NCBI GenBank assembly: GCA_016490735.1
Contig: JAEMWC010000747.1
Location: 62,001 to 126,000, forward strand
From: Pachyseris speciosa
Taxonomy: Eukaryota > Cnidaria > Anthozoa > Scleractinia > Pachyseridae
DNA: 64,000 bases
Reading direction: 5' to 3'
In this document: piece after piece, positions 24,603 through 35,280 of the stretch
Layout: every line of letters starts with the position of its first letter
Numbering within the stretch: the first letter of the stretch is position 1
Notes under the pieces: model-generated
Told to the model about the DNA's origin: nothing
Databases searched by the model: none
Seen by the model: the letters and a program-made list of their open reading frames with translations, nothing else
Position numbers and translations under genes: made by a program

Positions 24603-25679
24603 CATGTACTTGAGCGAATTTGAATTTGTTTTTAATGCGAAAATATCTTTCGTTTGTTTGGTCTATATTATAGGCGAGGGTATTTATTTTCCTTGCAAGA
24701 GCCACCTAATGGTCGTGGGTAAGGTCGAAAGCAATAAACCTGACAAAGGCAAGAAAGTGGCAGGATAAAGGTCCCTTATAGGCTAGAATGAGTACAATGT
24801 ACGGAATCCCTATACAATGATAGGTGGATGGTGCAAACGATTTCGAGACTGACGATGAGAAAATTAGGTTCCTGAGGAATTATTGCTGTTTTTGTATGCT
24901 TTCACTTGCACCAATTGTGCTAAATTCTACAATTAGACTTTACAAATACCCAAACGAAAACGCAGGAGCCAATAGACTCTGAGTAACGATATATAGGAAA
25001 ACTCCATCCAATATATGAACTACTTAGTTAAATCCAACGACGACCACGACGGGAACGGCAACGAGAACGTCACAGCACAAACAGGTTAAATAAGCAAAAA
25101 CAGTGGTTCTGCACGTGAGCTATAAAATTTGATACTATCTGTTGCCGTTCTCTGTAAAACAGCAACGTGAAATGACCAGAGGAGGACTTCGTTGGCGCAT
25201 TTTGTGGAGTCCCTGAGCACATGAGGGTGATTTTGTCATTCTTTTTCTTAACTTTGGCGCCTTTCATATAAATCTACAAGTAGTTCCAACATAATGTGCC
25301 TACACATTAGAAGTTCACCTATCTGAAAAAAAAAAAAAAACGCGAATTAGTTACAGTAACGTTAATAATCCGTTTTCGTCGTTGTTGCCGTAGCCTTTAC
25401 TTCCCTTCCCTGCAGTGCTTTCCGAATGAGCAAAACCTACAGTGGCACTACCTTTAACAAAAAGCGAACGTGTCATATGAATTGATAAGGATCCTCTTAC
25501 AAGAGGTAAAAGGAAAAACCTCGTGACTCACCCAATAAGAGGTGCATTTAAAATGGCTCACTTTTTCAGTCAATGATTTACCCTGGTATAACAAATAGAA
25601 ACAGATTAACGAATAAGGAAGCTCGCATCAGGTTTCTGGACTTGGGGTGTACTTCTTGAAGTTAACATTTCCTACAGAA

Positions 25680-26236
25680 GACAAGTTTGGATTTCCTTGA
25701 CACTGCAACATCTTTTTCATGTATGGCCAAAGTTTATTTTTTCATTGGTTTCCAAGGTAACGTATGACCGCTCATTTTGTTGAAGGTTAATTATCTCGAA
25801 ATTCAGTCAGACACTTCACAACAAAATTTTATAAGTATAATTTACTCAAGTCCCAAATTAAAAAAAAAGTCTGTAAGACCGTCCAAGATTTACAAGAAAA
25901 TATTAAACTTTTATCCTTTTTTCTCTGTTTAAGGAATTATCATGATAGCAAAGCATTTTTTACCAATTTACAATTACCATTTTAGGTGGCTGTGATTGTT
26001 TTAGAACTTGCGATATTTGCGACTTCAATTTAGCCATATCAAACTTAAATACCTTACAATCACAGCCGTCTAAGAAGCTCAATGTGAGCCACCCAGGAGG
26101 CTCAAAATGAGCAGCCTGGCGTTACCGTCGGTATGGTAACAGCTGTTGCTTGGAAACCAATGAGAAAATAAACTTTGGTCATACGTCGAAAAGATCAGTG
26201 TTGTAGTGTCAAGGAAATCGAAACCTGTTTCTATAA
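25680..26236. mobile_element. Fold-back (MITE-like) element
   Basis: The left arm (TTTCCTTGACACTGCAACAT ... AAAGTTTATTTTTTCATTGG) is repeated in inverse at the right (CCAATGAGAAAATAAACTTT ... TGTAGTGTCAAGGAAA). The arms are about 90 bp and separated by roughly 350 bp, with a second inner inverted pair around GCTGTGATTGT/ACAATCACAGC. There is no coding region. Confidence 0.65.
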
Positions 26237-26693
26237 TAATTTTAATTCCAGGACCCCAAAGCGAAAATATTGCTGTTCAGGCGAGGCTTTTTAGGCTGCT
26301 CTTTGGAGCGTTAAGGTTATTTAGCGTTACCATCGAGGTGTGTTAGAATACATCAAGCTCTAGCTCCATATTTTTATAACTAGTTGAAACGCTTATTTCC
26401 TTTCATTGTGTACTTCTCAAGAATTGTGTCATCAACATCTTTTTTGTACCTCATGAGAAACATATGGGGGACAAATGACAGCCAATGTTACTGCTGGCTT
26501 TAGGGCAGATACAACAATTATTCCCTACCCTCTCTTTTACAGAGGCCAACCTAACATGTAGAAAGTTTACATGTAGAAGGAGCAAGAAATACCATATTCA
26601 TGCAGCTCTTTTTGTGGGTTATATTTAACTGCATGTGTTGCACTTCACTGATGATTAACGTTTTGTTAAAACTTTAATATAACGAGGACTTAC

Positions 26694-26746
26694 AAGGGCT
26701 CTAAACCTTGTGTTTATCCCAGACAGTTTATCCTCGTCCTTTGTGT
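26694..26746 (-). CDS. Adhesion GPCR exon: linker
   Basis: A 53 bp exon, phase 1 to 0, acceptor TGATTTACAG and donor GTAAGT. It encodes the short polar segment TKDEDKLSGINTRFRAL, with no domain of its own. It is included because both splice sites and both phases fit the neighbouring exons. Confidence 0.6.
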
Positions 26747-26991
26747 CTGTAAATCACAACAAAATAACAAACGTCATGGCCACCGTGCTATTAATTCTAT
26801 CATTACACGGCAATTACCTTACTGTAACTAATTTTCGTCTTTTTCGCCATTTGAAAACATATCCCGAAATTTAATACTTGCTAAAAATAGAATGCGTTAA
26901 AATTCAAATCGTGAAAGTTAATATTATAGTATATTAATAAAAAATTAACATTTTCCAGTTGTGGAGAGTTTTAAAGGCTTGCTTAATTTAC

Positions 26992-27372
26992 CTGTGCTTC
27001 GTTTCCCTCGTTTTGTTGTGCTGAAATTCACGTTTCCAGGTTGGGTTGGTTTTGCTGCGCTGAAGTTTTCAGGTTGGGTTGGTTTTGCTGTGCTGAAGTT
27101 TCCAGGTTGGGTTGGTTTTGCTGTGCTGAAGTTTCCAGGTTGGGTTGGTTTTGCTGTGCTGAAGTTTCCAGGTTGGGTTGGTTTTGCTGTGCTGAAGTTT
27201 CCAGGTTGGGTTGGTTTTGCTGTGCTGAAGTTCCCAGGTTGAGTTGATTTTGCTGTGCTGTGCTGTACAGGTGTAGTGTTGCTTTGATATGTATGCGCTG
27301 GCTTTGGGCTGGTGGTGTTGTTTAATGGTCGAAAGGATGGTGAGGTTTCAGTTTTTGTTGTAAGGCCGAAGT
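26992..27372 (-). CDS. Adhesion GPCR exon: mucin-like repeats
   Basis: A 381 bp exon, phase 1 to 1, acceptor TTACACCTACAG and donor GTAAAT. It starts with a Ser/Thr/Pro-rich stretch. It then carries about six copies of an 11-residue unit, FSTAKPTQPGN, from a 33 bp DNA tandem repeat at about 27030-27245. The unit is rich in O-glycosylation candidates, and its N-F-S is an N-glycosylation sequon. It probably forms an extended stalk before the GAIN domain. The plus strand is also open here, but the splice sites and phase favour the minus strand. Confidence 0.75.
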
Positions 27373-28139
27373 CTGTAGGTGTAATGAAGATAAAGAGTTG
27401 AAGAACTCTCTAGTTTTGCGATATAAGAACTGTTTTCTCCCTTTGCGGTGCAAGAACACGTACACACGTACAAGCAATGACATTGCGAAATAAGGACACA
27501 TACCGGTAAACATTCCTTATTCAACCCCCGAAGTAGACCTACAAATGGTGTACCACCCCTCAACCTTTTCTGGAAATTTCTTTGCAAGTGACTGCTCTGA
27601 ATTTTTCTTGCACATATGTTGACTTGAAAATTGTTTTCGAACGACAAAGGAAATAACCACATGTCAACCAAGTTAATCGTAAAAGACTTCATGAAGGAAG
27701 AACACAGCAAAAATATGAAGAACCACCTTTTGCCGCTCTTTGCGCCGCGTTGAAATTACGAGTTTACTATTACATGTGGGTCGGATGGTCTTGCCATGTT
27801 CTGTCCTTGAAACTGTTCAAACTACTGGTCCGTCTATTACGTGTGATTAATTAAGTGTGCAAATTAGTGAGAATAACAGCTAATATGGTAGCTCATTCGA
27901 GATTCTTCTCTTAGAGAAAAAATTCTAATTTATGATTAACCGTACATCAGAAAGTTTAGCGCGAGTTTCTTATCGTGTGCGTTTCCACAAAACTCGTGAG
28001 TCCACAGACGCCAACGGCTGCCATTACTTAGGAACAAGTAAGAAATATGTTTCTGAAAGAAACCTTCGACAGCACACATCCCAGTCTCAAACAAAGCTAA
28101 TAAAAATATTCCATAGAAATGACGACAGATTATACTCAC

Positions 28140-28319
28140 CAGAGCAATTTTGGATGTATGAAGTGCTGTTCGGTGTCTTACAATCATAATACACTGCAGG
28201 CTTTTTGCTCCAGGTATTCATTGTGTCGCCGATAGATCCAGGTATCGATAAGAATCTAAGAGAAGCAAATTCCCAATAGCAATGCCAGGACCGCACCGTC
28301 TGATTACCAATACAAGATG
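28140..28319 (-). CDS. Adhesion GPCR exon: cysteine-containing extracellular module
   Basis: A 180 bp exon, phase 1 to 1, acceptor TTTTGCTGTAG and donor GTGAGTA. The protein has four cysteines (SCIGNQT, WHCYWEF, YYDCKTP, QNCS) and sequons at NQT, NST and NCS. The symmetric 1-1 phase is typical of shuffled extracellular modules. I do not recognise the fold. Confidence 0.75.
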
Positions 28320-28629
28320 CTACAGCAAAAGAAAGAGTCTTACTTCTAAAATTTAATAAATGCTACGAAATTACGTTTATATAAGGTCATAACGATTAAA
28401 CAAAGCCGCAAAATAGGAAGGAGATACCGACTATTCCTACGCTTTTGCCTTGGTTTGTATTTCACCCCCATCCCCATCCCCCGTCCACGTCTTCCTCGTT
28501 CTTTTATCTCCATGGAAATCCTTTCTCTGGCAGTACGCCTAGGTTACGTCCGTTTACTTTCTAGTCCGAGTTACCTGTGACTAGATAAGACCCCAGATAC
28601 GATAAGTTAAATAGATGCGATACGTGTAC

Positions 28630-28815
28630 CTGGTCCTGCTGAAAGCGTTTTGTTCTTCTTTTTAATGGAAAATTCACAGCACATTCTGGTTCCGTCTAAT
28701 GTCTTGTCCTTACAGTTATAGACATGAATAGATAAACTTGTGCAGTTCCATGAAACGCTGCTTTGGGGTGACTGACGTCTTGTCTCCGTCTGCTTTTTGT
28801 TTTCCAAACACATTG
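28630..28815 (-). CDS. Adhesion GPCR exon: cysteine-containing extracellular module
   Basis: A 186 bp exon, phase 1 to 1, acceptor CCCTGCTGTAG and donor GTACAC. It contains cysteines in MCLENK, WNCTSL, YNCKDK and MCCEFS, and sequons NCT and NKT. It is the most upstream exon I can support. The signal peptide and any earlier modules lie further right, possibly beyond the Polinton. Confidence 0.7.
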
Positions 28816-29339
28816 CTACAGCAGGGGAGATAAATAAATGAAATGATTATTACAGCTGAAGACACTTTATTGTCATCGTTCCGATTGCGTCCAATGAATA
28901 TCACAAACTGACACCTCTAGCATCTCAAGAACAGAACTGAAACTGTCAATGACCGAAAACGCAGAACTAGGAGCTACTGTGGTAACTCTCTCCTCCACGG
29001 AGGTCTCTTTTTGTGTCGCTGGGAGGTTGGGGAGAGGGAAAAAATGAAAGCGTGCGTGGGTCGATGGGAAGGGGAAAGAGAGGAGAGGGGACCTCTGCCA
29101 TCTAACGTGCGGTTCTCTGGCAGGATTTGTGGTTCTGTGGTAATGGCGGAACCAGAGGAAGATTTAGGGTGTTCATTTAAAGATATGAGTATAGAAGGTT
29201 AATAGACGCAGTTTAATGCAGATCGGTTACTATTAAAGTTATTTTTTAGCTGTTTGCTGTTTTCGACCGATTGTCTGCCATTTTGGATTTTTTGTTCATG
29301 TTGTATGCAGCTCTGTATCTCTCATAAACATTTTAGTTC

Positions 29340-29900
29340 GGGTCGGCCACGTTATCTCACCGATCTGGCTGAAATTTTGCATGTAGTCTTGCTTTGGCAT
29401 CCTAACTACGAAATGGCTGTTTTAAAGTTCTGACATGTTTTACTTTAGGAGTTCTGAACATGGCCAGTTTCGGTCGGCTCCTTAGGGGAGCCAATATGGC
29501 GGATCAAAGGACTTCTTGTCATCCTTCCGTCCAGCTCACCATAATTTTTACCAAAAACCATTAATACCACCTGTAAGGACTATCTTTGCGCTCACATTCT
29601 ATGTCGAATACTTCTCTGAAATAAAACGATTTGGTCATGAACTAGCGAAAAGTTGTAGTGTATTTCCACGTTGCTTTTGAGACACGTCAATTTACTGCAG
29701 ATCGAAAGGCCGATATCTCCCATGTTATGTGGACTGACGGCTTACTGTTCAACCTGGATGTAGAGCTGTTATAGCAGGTTTGACAGGAGAAATATAAAAT
29801 TGGGCAACTTCTTTAGCATGGGAGAAAAAAATGAAACAAGTGTGACCAGTGTGAGACTGTTAACCGCCCATATAATCGTGATTGCTGGTTTTCACTGTCA
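29340..29900 (+). repeat. Interspersed repeat, ~0.5 kb, plus-strand copy
   Basis: It shares most of its length with the inverse complement of 54225-54738, for example CCTTAGGGGAGCCAATATGG and AAAGGCCGATATCTCCCATG. Non-coding. Confidence 0.75.
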
Positions 29901-31368
29901 CGCCATCGAAAATAAAAATCGCAACCATTCAATAAATTAAGTCAAGAATCTTGGATATGACAGATGGTTGATATATAAACAACCTCACCAAGATTTAGGT
30001 CTGTGTGGTTTTTCATTCGCGCCTTATTCGGAGAAATATTTATCCCAGATTTATATAGCTTTGCTTTTGAGACATCAACATGGCGGCCGTAAAGTAACAC
30101 AAACATCTGTGATTGAGTTTTGTTATTAAAACAAAACGTTATTACGCTACATCCCTGACCCATTGAAATTTATACTTCTTCTAGTGCAAGAACTTTTCAG
30201 TTAGCAAAAACTCAGCTTTTGACCAGTACGCGAAAGCCCTCTCGGACCACCGTTTCAATGTCACCGCGCAACGCATCAACTTGCAAACTCAAAGGTGCTC
30301 TATCGAGCACAAATGTTGTTAAACGTCAGGTTATTAGAGGGTCTTGCATTTGATGCGACTAAAACTTCAGAAGGATAGGTGGTATTTGGTTTTAATTTGA
30401 TGAAAAGAGGATACGGTCTTTTTTTCTGTCCTGACGGGAAGCCGCTCTCGCGTGAATCACGAAATAGAAGTCATTAAATAATAATGTTACATTCAATTGC
30501 TTAAGTCTCGAAATTAATAAGCGGAAGAAAATTGTGTAAGCATGTACAAAAGCAAGTACCGTTTGAAAGCATTTCTAAACTGCTGCACGTTTAATTTGCT
30601 TACCGGTTAATCATGCGGACACGGCTCCGATGTACTATCAAAACCTGGGCCAGGGCCCATGGGCTTAGCCCATGGGCCACCTATAAAAAGACTGGGACTT
30701 TAAATTTATCAATTCTTTTAAAATTATTAAAATTTAAAACTCATTTTATAATCATTGAGGTGATGGCGGGTGTCTGCAAAATGAGGACCGGATACCTGCA
30801 GATTGCGGATGCGGATGGCAGATAGTTAATGGAAAAATGCTGATGGGAAAATGCGGATGGAAAAAAATATAAAAATACATAAAAGAAGTACAGCTGAAAA
30901 TAACGTTTTTAGCGGAAAAACTAACAAAAAATAACGAGAGTGTACCCCATAGCAACAAAATTGCATTTGTGAGTCATTCATTTTGACAATTCCACCCAAG
31001 ACCTCTAACAACAAAGAAGAACTGTCAAAACCAGATTCATTTCCCGATGCGCTGATGAAAATTTGCTGGATTCATTTCCTGTAGCAGGTGCTGTGAAACG
31101 CGTCCTAACTATTCATTTATTTTTTTACAGCGTTTTTAGGATCACCTCTTGATCTCAAAAATAGGCGTCTCCAGTTCAGAATCACTGCTCGAGCAGCAAT
31201 CCTTGACGAACCTCAACGGAGTCGTAAAACATACAAAAACCTAGAATACTGGGTTCTTTCTGATTGGTCCAGAAAAAATAGAAATGACAAAGTTCTGTTT
31301 TAATTGGCTGAAGATTAGCCGGTCATTTAAAATCACGTCTTCTGGTCAGAGGGAGAGAGGGGCTGGTA

Positions 31369-31443
31369 CCCTAAGAAATCAATCCAAGAAAAAAGTAGTA
31401 GGACTATAGTCCTACCACTTTTTTCTTGGATTGATTTCTTAGG
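31369..31443. repeat. Near-perfect 75 bp palindrome
   Basis: The arms of 36 bases (CCTAAGAAATCAATCCAAGA ... GTAGGACT) differ from each other at one base (AGTAGTAGG against AGTGGTAGG) with almost no loop. It would extrude as a cruciform or fold as an RNA hairpin. Confidence 0.85.
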
Positions 31444-31933
31444 GCTCCAGATGACTGCAGATGACATGGATAACGTATGAATTTCACAGCTTGAAGTTGG
31501 CGAGATGTTTTAGCCCTAACACTTTAAAATGATCTCCGCGGTCCCTGTATAAAGCACAATCATGATATAACGGGCGCGCTTTTTGCCCTAGCAATAATAA
31601 ATTCAGTTCAAAACGATTCTCTCGAGGCAAAGCGGCTACAGTTCATGCGACGCTAAAGAAGTTCTCCTCACGTGGGTTCAGTTTGTTGAAAAGGTGTTTG
31701 ATTGGTTTGCCACCCATGAAGTATAATGAACCGAAAACGATGCTGGCAGTGAACGAACTTTTTCAGCTGGTGTGCTATGACATTACAATCAGTCTTTGTG
31801 TAAGTGCTGAAAATACCATCTTTTCAATGATTTAATAATACAAATGGCTTTTTTCTAGATATTTTAAGAACAATGACATGCTGAAGGGTTTGCTTTCACT
31901 CACCAACACGGGAAGTCTAAATGTGTAAGGAAA

Positions 31934-33728
31934 TACACCTTATTCCAAAATGGCTGCCGCTCGGAATGATCTGGGGAGAGCAGCACGGAAACGAGGCACG
32001 AGGGCCGGCGTGAAAATCTTGTGGTGTTTACATATGGCGATCATGCTTCAAAATTGCTCTATTCCATTCTGTCCTAAGAACATTTATGTGGAAAAATGGT
32101 GTGAAAATCTCTTATCAGAAGTTTCCAGAAGACCGACGTGTAGTGTGTTCAAGCCGAATGGATTATTGCCATACGAAGAGATCTTGGAATTAACTCACTC
32201 AATCAAGGGTATGTTTGCGCCACTTCAAGTCTTCGGGTTATATTTGTTCGTTTGCTGGTCGCGAGAAAACTTTGAAAACTACTGCTGTACCATCCGCTTT
32301 TCCGTGGAAGAAGTGTTCGCTCGTAAAACGAAAAGCACCAAAGGATAGTAGTCCGATCAAACGAAAAAGACTGAGGAAAACCTCAGCAACTCCTGACCTA
32401 ATGTCATCAACCAAGACATCGTGATTCAGATATTTACTCCTGATAGAGATTCTAGGGAGCTATAAAACGACTGTGAGAAAGCTGTCCATGATCTGGACTG
32501 TGAGAAAGCCGAGCTTACTGAAAAACTCACACAATTCGAGGCGGATATTTCCAAGATTTACAATCAAAAGTATTTAGCGTCGATAGATTTATGAAGTAGT
32601 TAAAGATTTGGCTTTTTATTCTGGATTTCCCAATAGAGACATTTTCAAGAGTATAATTCAGTGTTTAAATCCGGTAAAAGAAGGTGAAAACATTAATTAT
32701 TGGCATTCACCTTCTCATGATGTAGCAAATATGAATTAGAGAAATGATGAAGATGCCCCTGAACAAGGAAGACCAAGGCAATAAGCTTTCTGAAGGTCAG
32801 CATCATTTCAGTATGACCCTCTATGGCAAAGATCAATGACCACATGCCTGCTGATTTTAAAGATAAATATCCTTTTACCAGGGTTATAATTGACTGCAGT
32901 GAGCTCTGCTGTCAAATGCCTAAGAGTCTTCGTTTAAACAGTGTTCTTTTTATAGCTCGTATAAAAACCGGCATACCAATCTGAAGGAGCTCATTGGAAT
33001 CTCACCTGGGGGTGCCAAAACATTTATTAGTCAACTTTCCATGGGGCACTTTTTATTGGAACCAAAGGTCAAATGACCTCTGAGGAAACAAATTGTCTCC
33101 CTTCAAATCCACGTGGAGTGTGTGAACAACAAGACAAAAGACTTTCACATATGGGACAGTGTAGTGCATTTACTTTGTTTAGTGTTGTCAGTCAAATGTG
33201 GTGTGTTTGTAAGCATAAGCACATAACTCGCGTACAGGTAACTTGGTCATTTATTTTCAGTTTGCATAGGCTTAAATACATCTTAATCATGATTAGCGCT
33301 AACCTCAGCCTGAAAAGCTCTTTACCGGCTCAGTCGTTATATGCCGGGTATAGATGAGATTTTCGTCCGGGTCGAATAGAAGATAGTCGGTCTTTTAATT
33401 CAAATAATACTCAGCCTTAGCAAGGTCGGCGTTTCCGACAGCAAAATCACTATATCACTTACCGTTTACAAAATTGTGCTTTGGTAATTACGTAAACCTT
33501 TACAAGAATCACCACGACACTTGAACCAAAATTTTAGTTAAGCATTTTTCAACTTATTAGGATCCCATCCGTTCAACGAACTGCCAGGGATGTCTTCAAT
33601 TCTCCTGATAGATACTACGAACGCCATTGCTGTTTATATACCTGACTATGACTTGGCCCTCGATGCCTCGTTTCCGCGCTGCTCTCCCCAGATCATTCCG
33701 AGCGGCCGCCATTTTGGAATAAGGTGTA
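31934..33728 (+). mobile_element. DNA transposon remnant with 73 bp inverted termini
   Basis: The left terminus (31934-32006) and right terminus (33655-33728) are inverse copies over about 73 bases, starting TACACCTTATTCCAAAATGG and continuing through GCTCGGAATGATCTGGGGAG. Between them lies a decayed transposase gene. The length of 1.8 kb suggests internal deletions. Confidence 0.75.
31950..33070 (+). pseudogene. Decayed DDE-type transposase, possibly with THAP domain
   Basis: The coding trace is broken by several stops and shifts. An early piece has CSFAGREKTLK then AVPSAFPW, which resembles the end of a THAP zinc finger. A middle piece reads FYSGFPNRDIFKSII.CLNP, like the DNA-binding lead of DDE_Tnp_4 transposases. 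A later piece reads MPADFKDKYPFTRVIIDCSE, matching the 'vIIDCtEi' strand with the first catalytic Asp. The ending GGAKTFISQLSMGHF... is in a shifted frame. No intact catalytic triad remains. The assignment rests on motif memory. Confidence 0.6.
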
Positions 33729-33977
33729 CTGAGTTGTTGAACCAGGGCCGCGAAAAAAATACCCTACTGTAAACAACGGAAATTCTTTTACGGTAAGCGA
33801 AGTTTTAACAGGAGCGCGGTTCCCCTTGTGAATAAGATTTGTTTCGAGGGTTTGTTTATTTACAGTAGTGCAAGCAGATCCTCTTTGATAAATCATTCAA
33901 ACGATATTACAAGTACAAATAAAGTAGTAAAGTCAGTAAATGGCTGTTTAAAAGCAAAGTATGCTAACATTTCCACG

Positions 33978-33983
33978 ATTATT
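33978..33983. repeat. Target-site duplication, left copy
   Basis: ATTATT, identical to 54154-54159. Polintons characteristically make 6 bp duplications. Confidence 0.9.
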
Positions 33984-34203
33984 AGTAGTATAGTGTTTGG
34001 GGGTATCAGCGCAAAAATTAATTTAGGGGGTGTTTTAGCAAAATGATCTCGGATTTTGGAAAAACTATAGTTATTTTTGATCTCGTATTAAAATGCGTGA
34101 CTTTCTCGGAAAAATCACCAAGCGTGACATTCTCGGAAAAACAGGAAATGAGTCATCACCTATAGCTATTATTTCTCACGTGGAACCATCCGATGGTTAC
34201 ATA
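33984..34203 (+). repeat. Polinton left terminal inverted repeat
   Basis: About 220 bases, nearly identical to the complement of 53928-54153. It ends at CCATCCGATGGTTACATA, itself containing the palindrome CATCCGATG. The motif (T/A)TCTCGGAAAAA(T/C) is repeated inside. Confidence 0.95.
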
Positions 34204-34232
34204 AAAATAAAATCTCATATAATAGTATAGAA

Positions 34233-34796
34233 ATGAGTTGTAATTCAGTAATTCACAATGAATTGAAAAATATGGGAGAATTGTCATGTTCTTTTTGTGA
34301 TCAGCTATTGGTCAAAGTTGTTAAAAGTGTGAAAGCACCTTGCTGCGATAAACAGAAAATATTTAATGATTATGGTGAAAATGTTTCTCTGAATTGTGGT
34401 TCAGTCCATGGTTATGATTATTGTAAAGAGTATGTTGACTTTCATAATAATATGTATAAAATAAAGCGAAAATCAGTATATCACCGGAAGTATCATATTG
34501 AAAATGTAATAAATAAAATATGTCGCAAGAATAGATTTCAAATTTCTGTAAAAGATAAGGGTAAAATATTGAAAATATTCGAAGAGATAGACACTATCCT
34601 CCCTTTGGTAAATAAGAATCGAAAAAGAATGATTAGCACTAAATTTATGCTTAAGCAAATATTTTTAATAATTGATCTTCCATTTGATGAAATAATAGTT
34701 ACTAGATCAAAAAAGACGCTTGGATTTTATGATCGATATTGGGTTGACATTCTGATGTTGAGATTTGATAAGATTATTCGTATTATCAAGCAGTGA
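34233..34796 (+). CDS. Poxvirus VLTF3-like late transcription factor
   Basis: A 187-residue protein. The N-terminus has a zinc-ribbon pattern: CSFC at 19-22, CC at 37-38, C55 and C64. It is followed by SVYHRKYHI (81-89), corresponding to the conserved 'Y.R..HF' of the VLTF3/A2L family of large DNA viruses. The helical C-terminal half ends with a 'RYWVDI' segment. In poxviruses and other giant-virus relatives this family activates late genes. It is the first gene after the left terminus and has no TCTAA motif before its ATG, fitting an early-expressed activator. It overlaps the convergent gene at its 3' end by 11 bases. The family call is from motif pattern only. Confidence 0.75.
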   Translation: MSCNSVIHNELKNMGELSCSFCDQLLVKVVKSVKAPCCDKQKIFNDYGENVSLNCGSVHGYDYCKEYVDFHNNMYKIKRKSVYHRKYHIENVINKICRKNRFQISVKDKGKILKIFEEIDTILPLVNKNRKRMISTKFMLKQIFLIIDLPFDEIIVTRSKKTLGFYDRYWVDILMLRFDKIIRIIKQ

Positions 34797-35271
34797 ATTT
34801 TTCATCATATTTCAGTAGGTACTTATCAATAATTGGACTATTATCAGTCACATAATCATCGATATTCTTCATTGAGATTTGTATACTTGAAGCATCAAAA
34901 TCACCACTTCTCAACTTGTCTTTTATTGAATTGAGTAGATGTTGATAGCTTTGATAAGCATATGTGCAATTCTGGATTTTCAAATCTAGGTTTTTATGCT
35001 TCATCCACCATTGTATCAAAAGTGCTGCTGTACTGATGGCTACCAAACTAACACCACCTGTTGCCACACTTGTGGCGAGACCCCCAGTTGCAAAGATGAT
35101 GGACAAGGAATTCCCCAGTAATTTCCATTTTTTGAACCGTTTAACCGCCTGTTTATGAGCCCAACACTTTCTGTGATATGTTCGGTAATAGGATTTTAAG
35201 TCGTTTACCTGATCTTCTGTTAATTCACCTGAAATATGGTTCCAGCTGAATATGCTTTTTCGCTCTTTCAT
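34786..35271 (-). CDS. Two-TM membrane protein of unknown function
   Basis: 161 residues. A basic N-terminal helical region is followed by two adjacent hydrophobic segments at about 51-85 (LSIIFATGGLATSV and VSLVAISTAALLIQW), then a ~75-residue polar helical tail. The 2TM-plus-tail layout is reminiscent of SLATT-type proteins or of a virion membrane protein, but I see no diagnostic motif. It lies downstream of the 140-aa gene and the short fibre, all read leftward, with only short spacers, so it is probably co-transcribed with them. Confidence 0.6.
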   Translation of the reverse strand: MKERKSIFSWNHISGELTEDQVNDLKSYYRTYHRKCWAHKQAVKRFKKWKLLGNSLSIIFATGGLATSVATGGVSLVAISTAALLIQWWMKHKNLDLKIQNCTYAYQSYQHLLNSIKDKLRSGDFDASSIQISMKNIDDYVTDNSPIIDKYLLKYDEKFTA

Positions 35272-35280
35272 ACATATATT

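Larger units (their letters stand above)
28816..31930. other. Spacer without recognised gene
   Basis: It contains a repeat copy at 29340-29900, a related block at about 29920-30100, and a 75 bp palindrome at 31369-31443. No exon chain upstream of 28815 could be supported. Confidence 0.5.

Noticed and set aside
26961..27247. Plus-strand open frame GWVGFAVLKFP repeats
   Set aside because: The opposite strand has canonical splice sites and phases that match eleven other receptor exons, so the plus frame is a shadow of the repeat.
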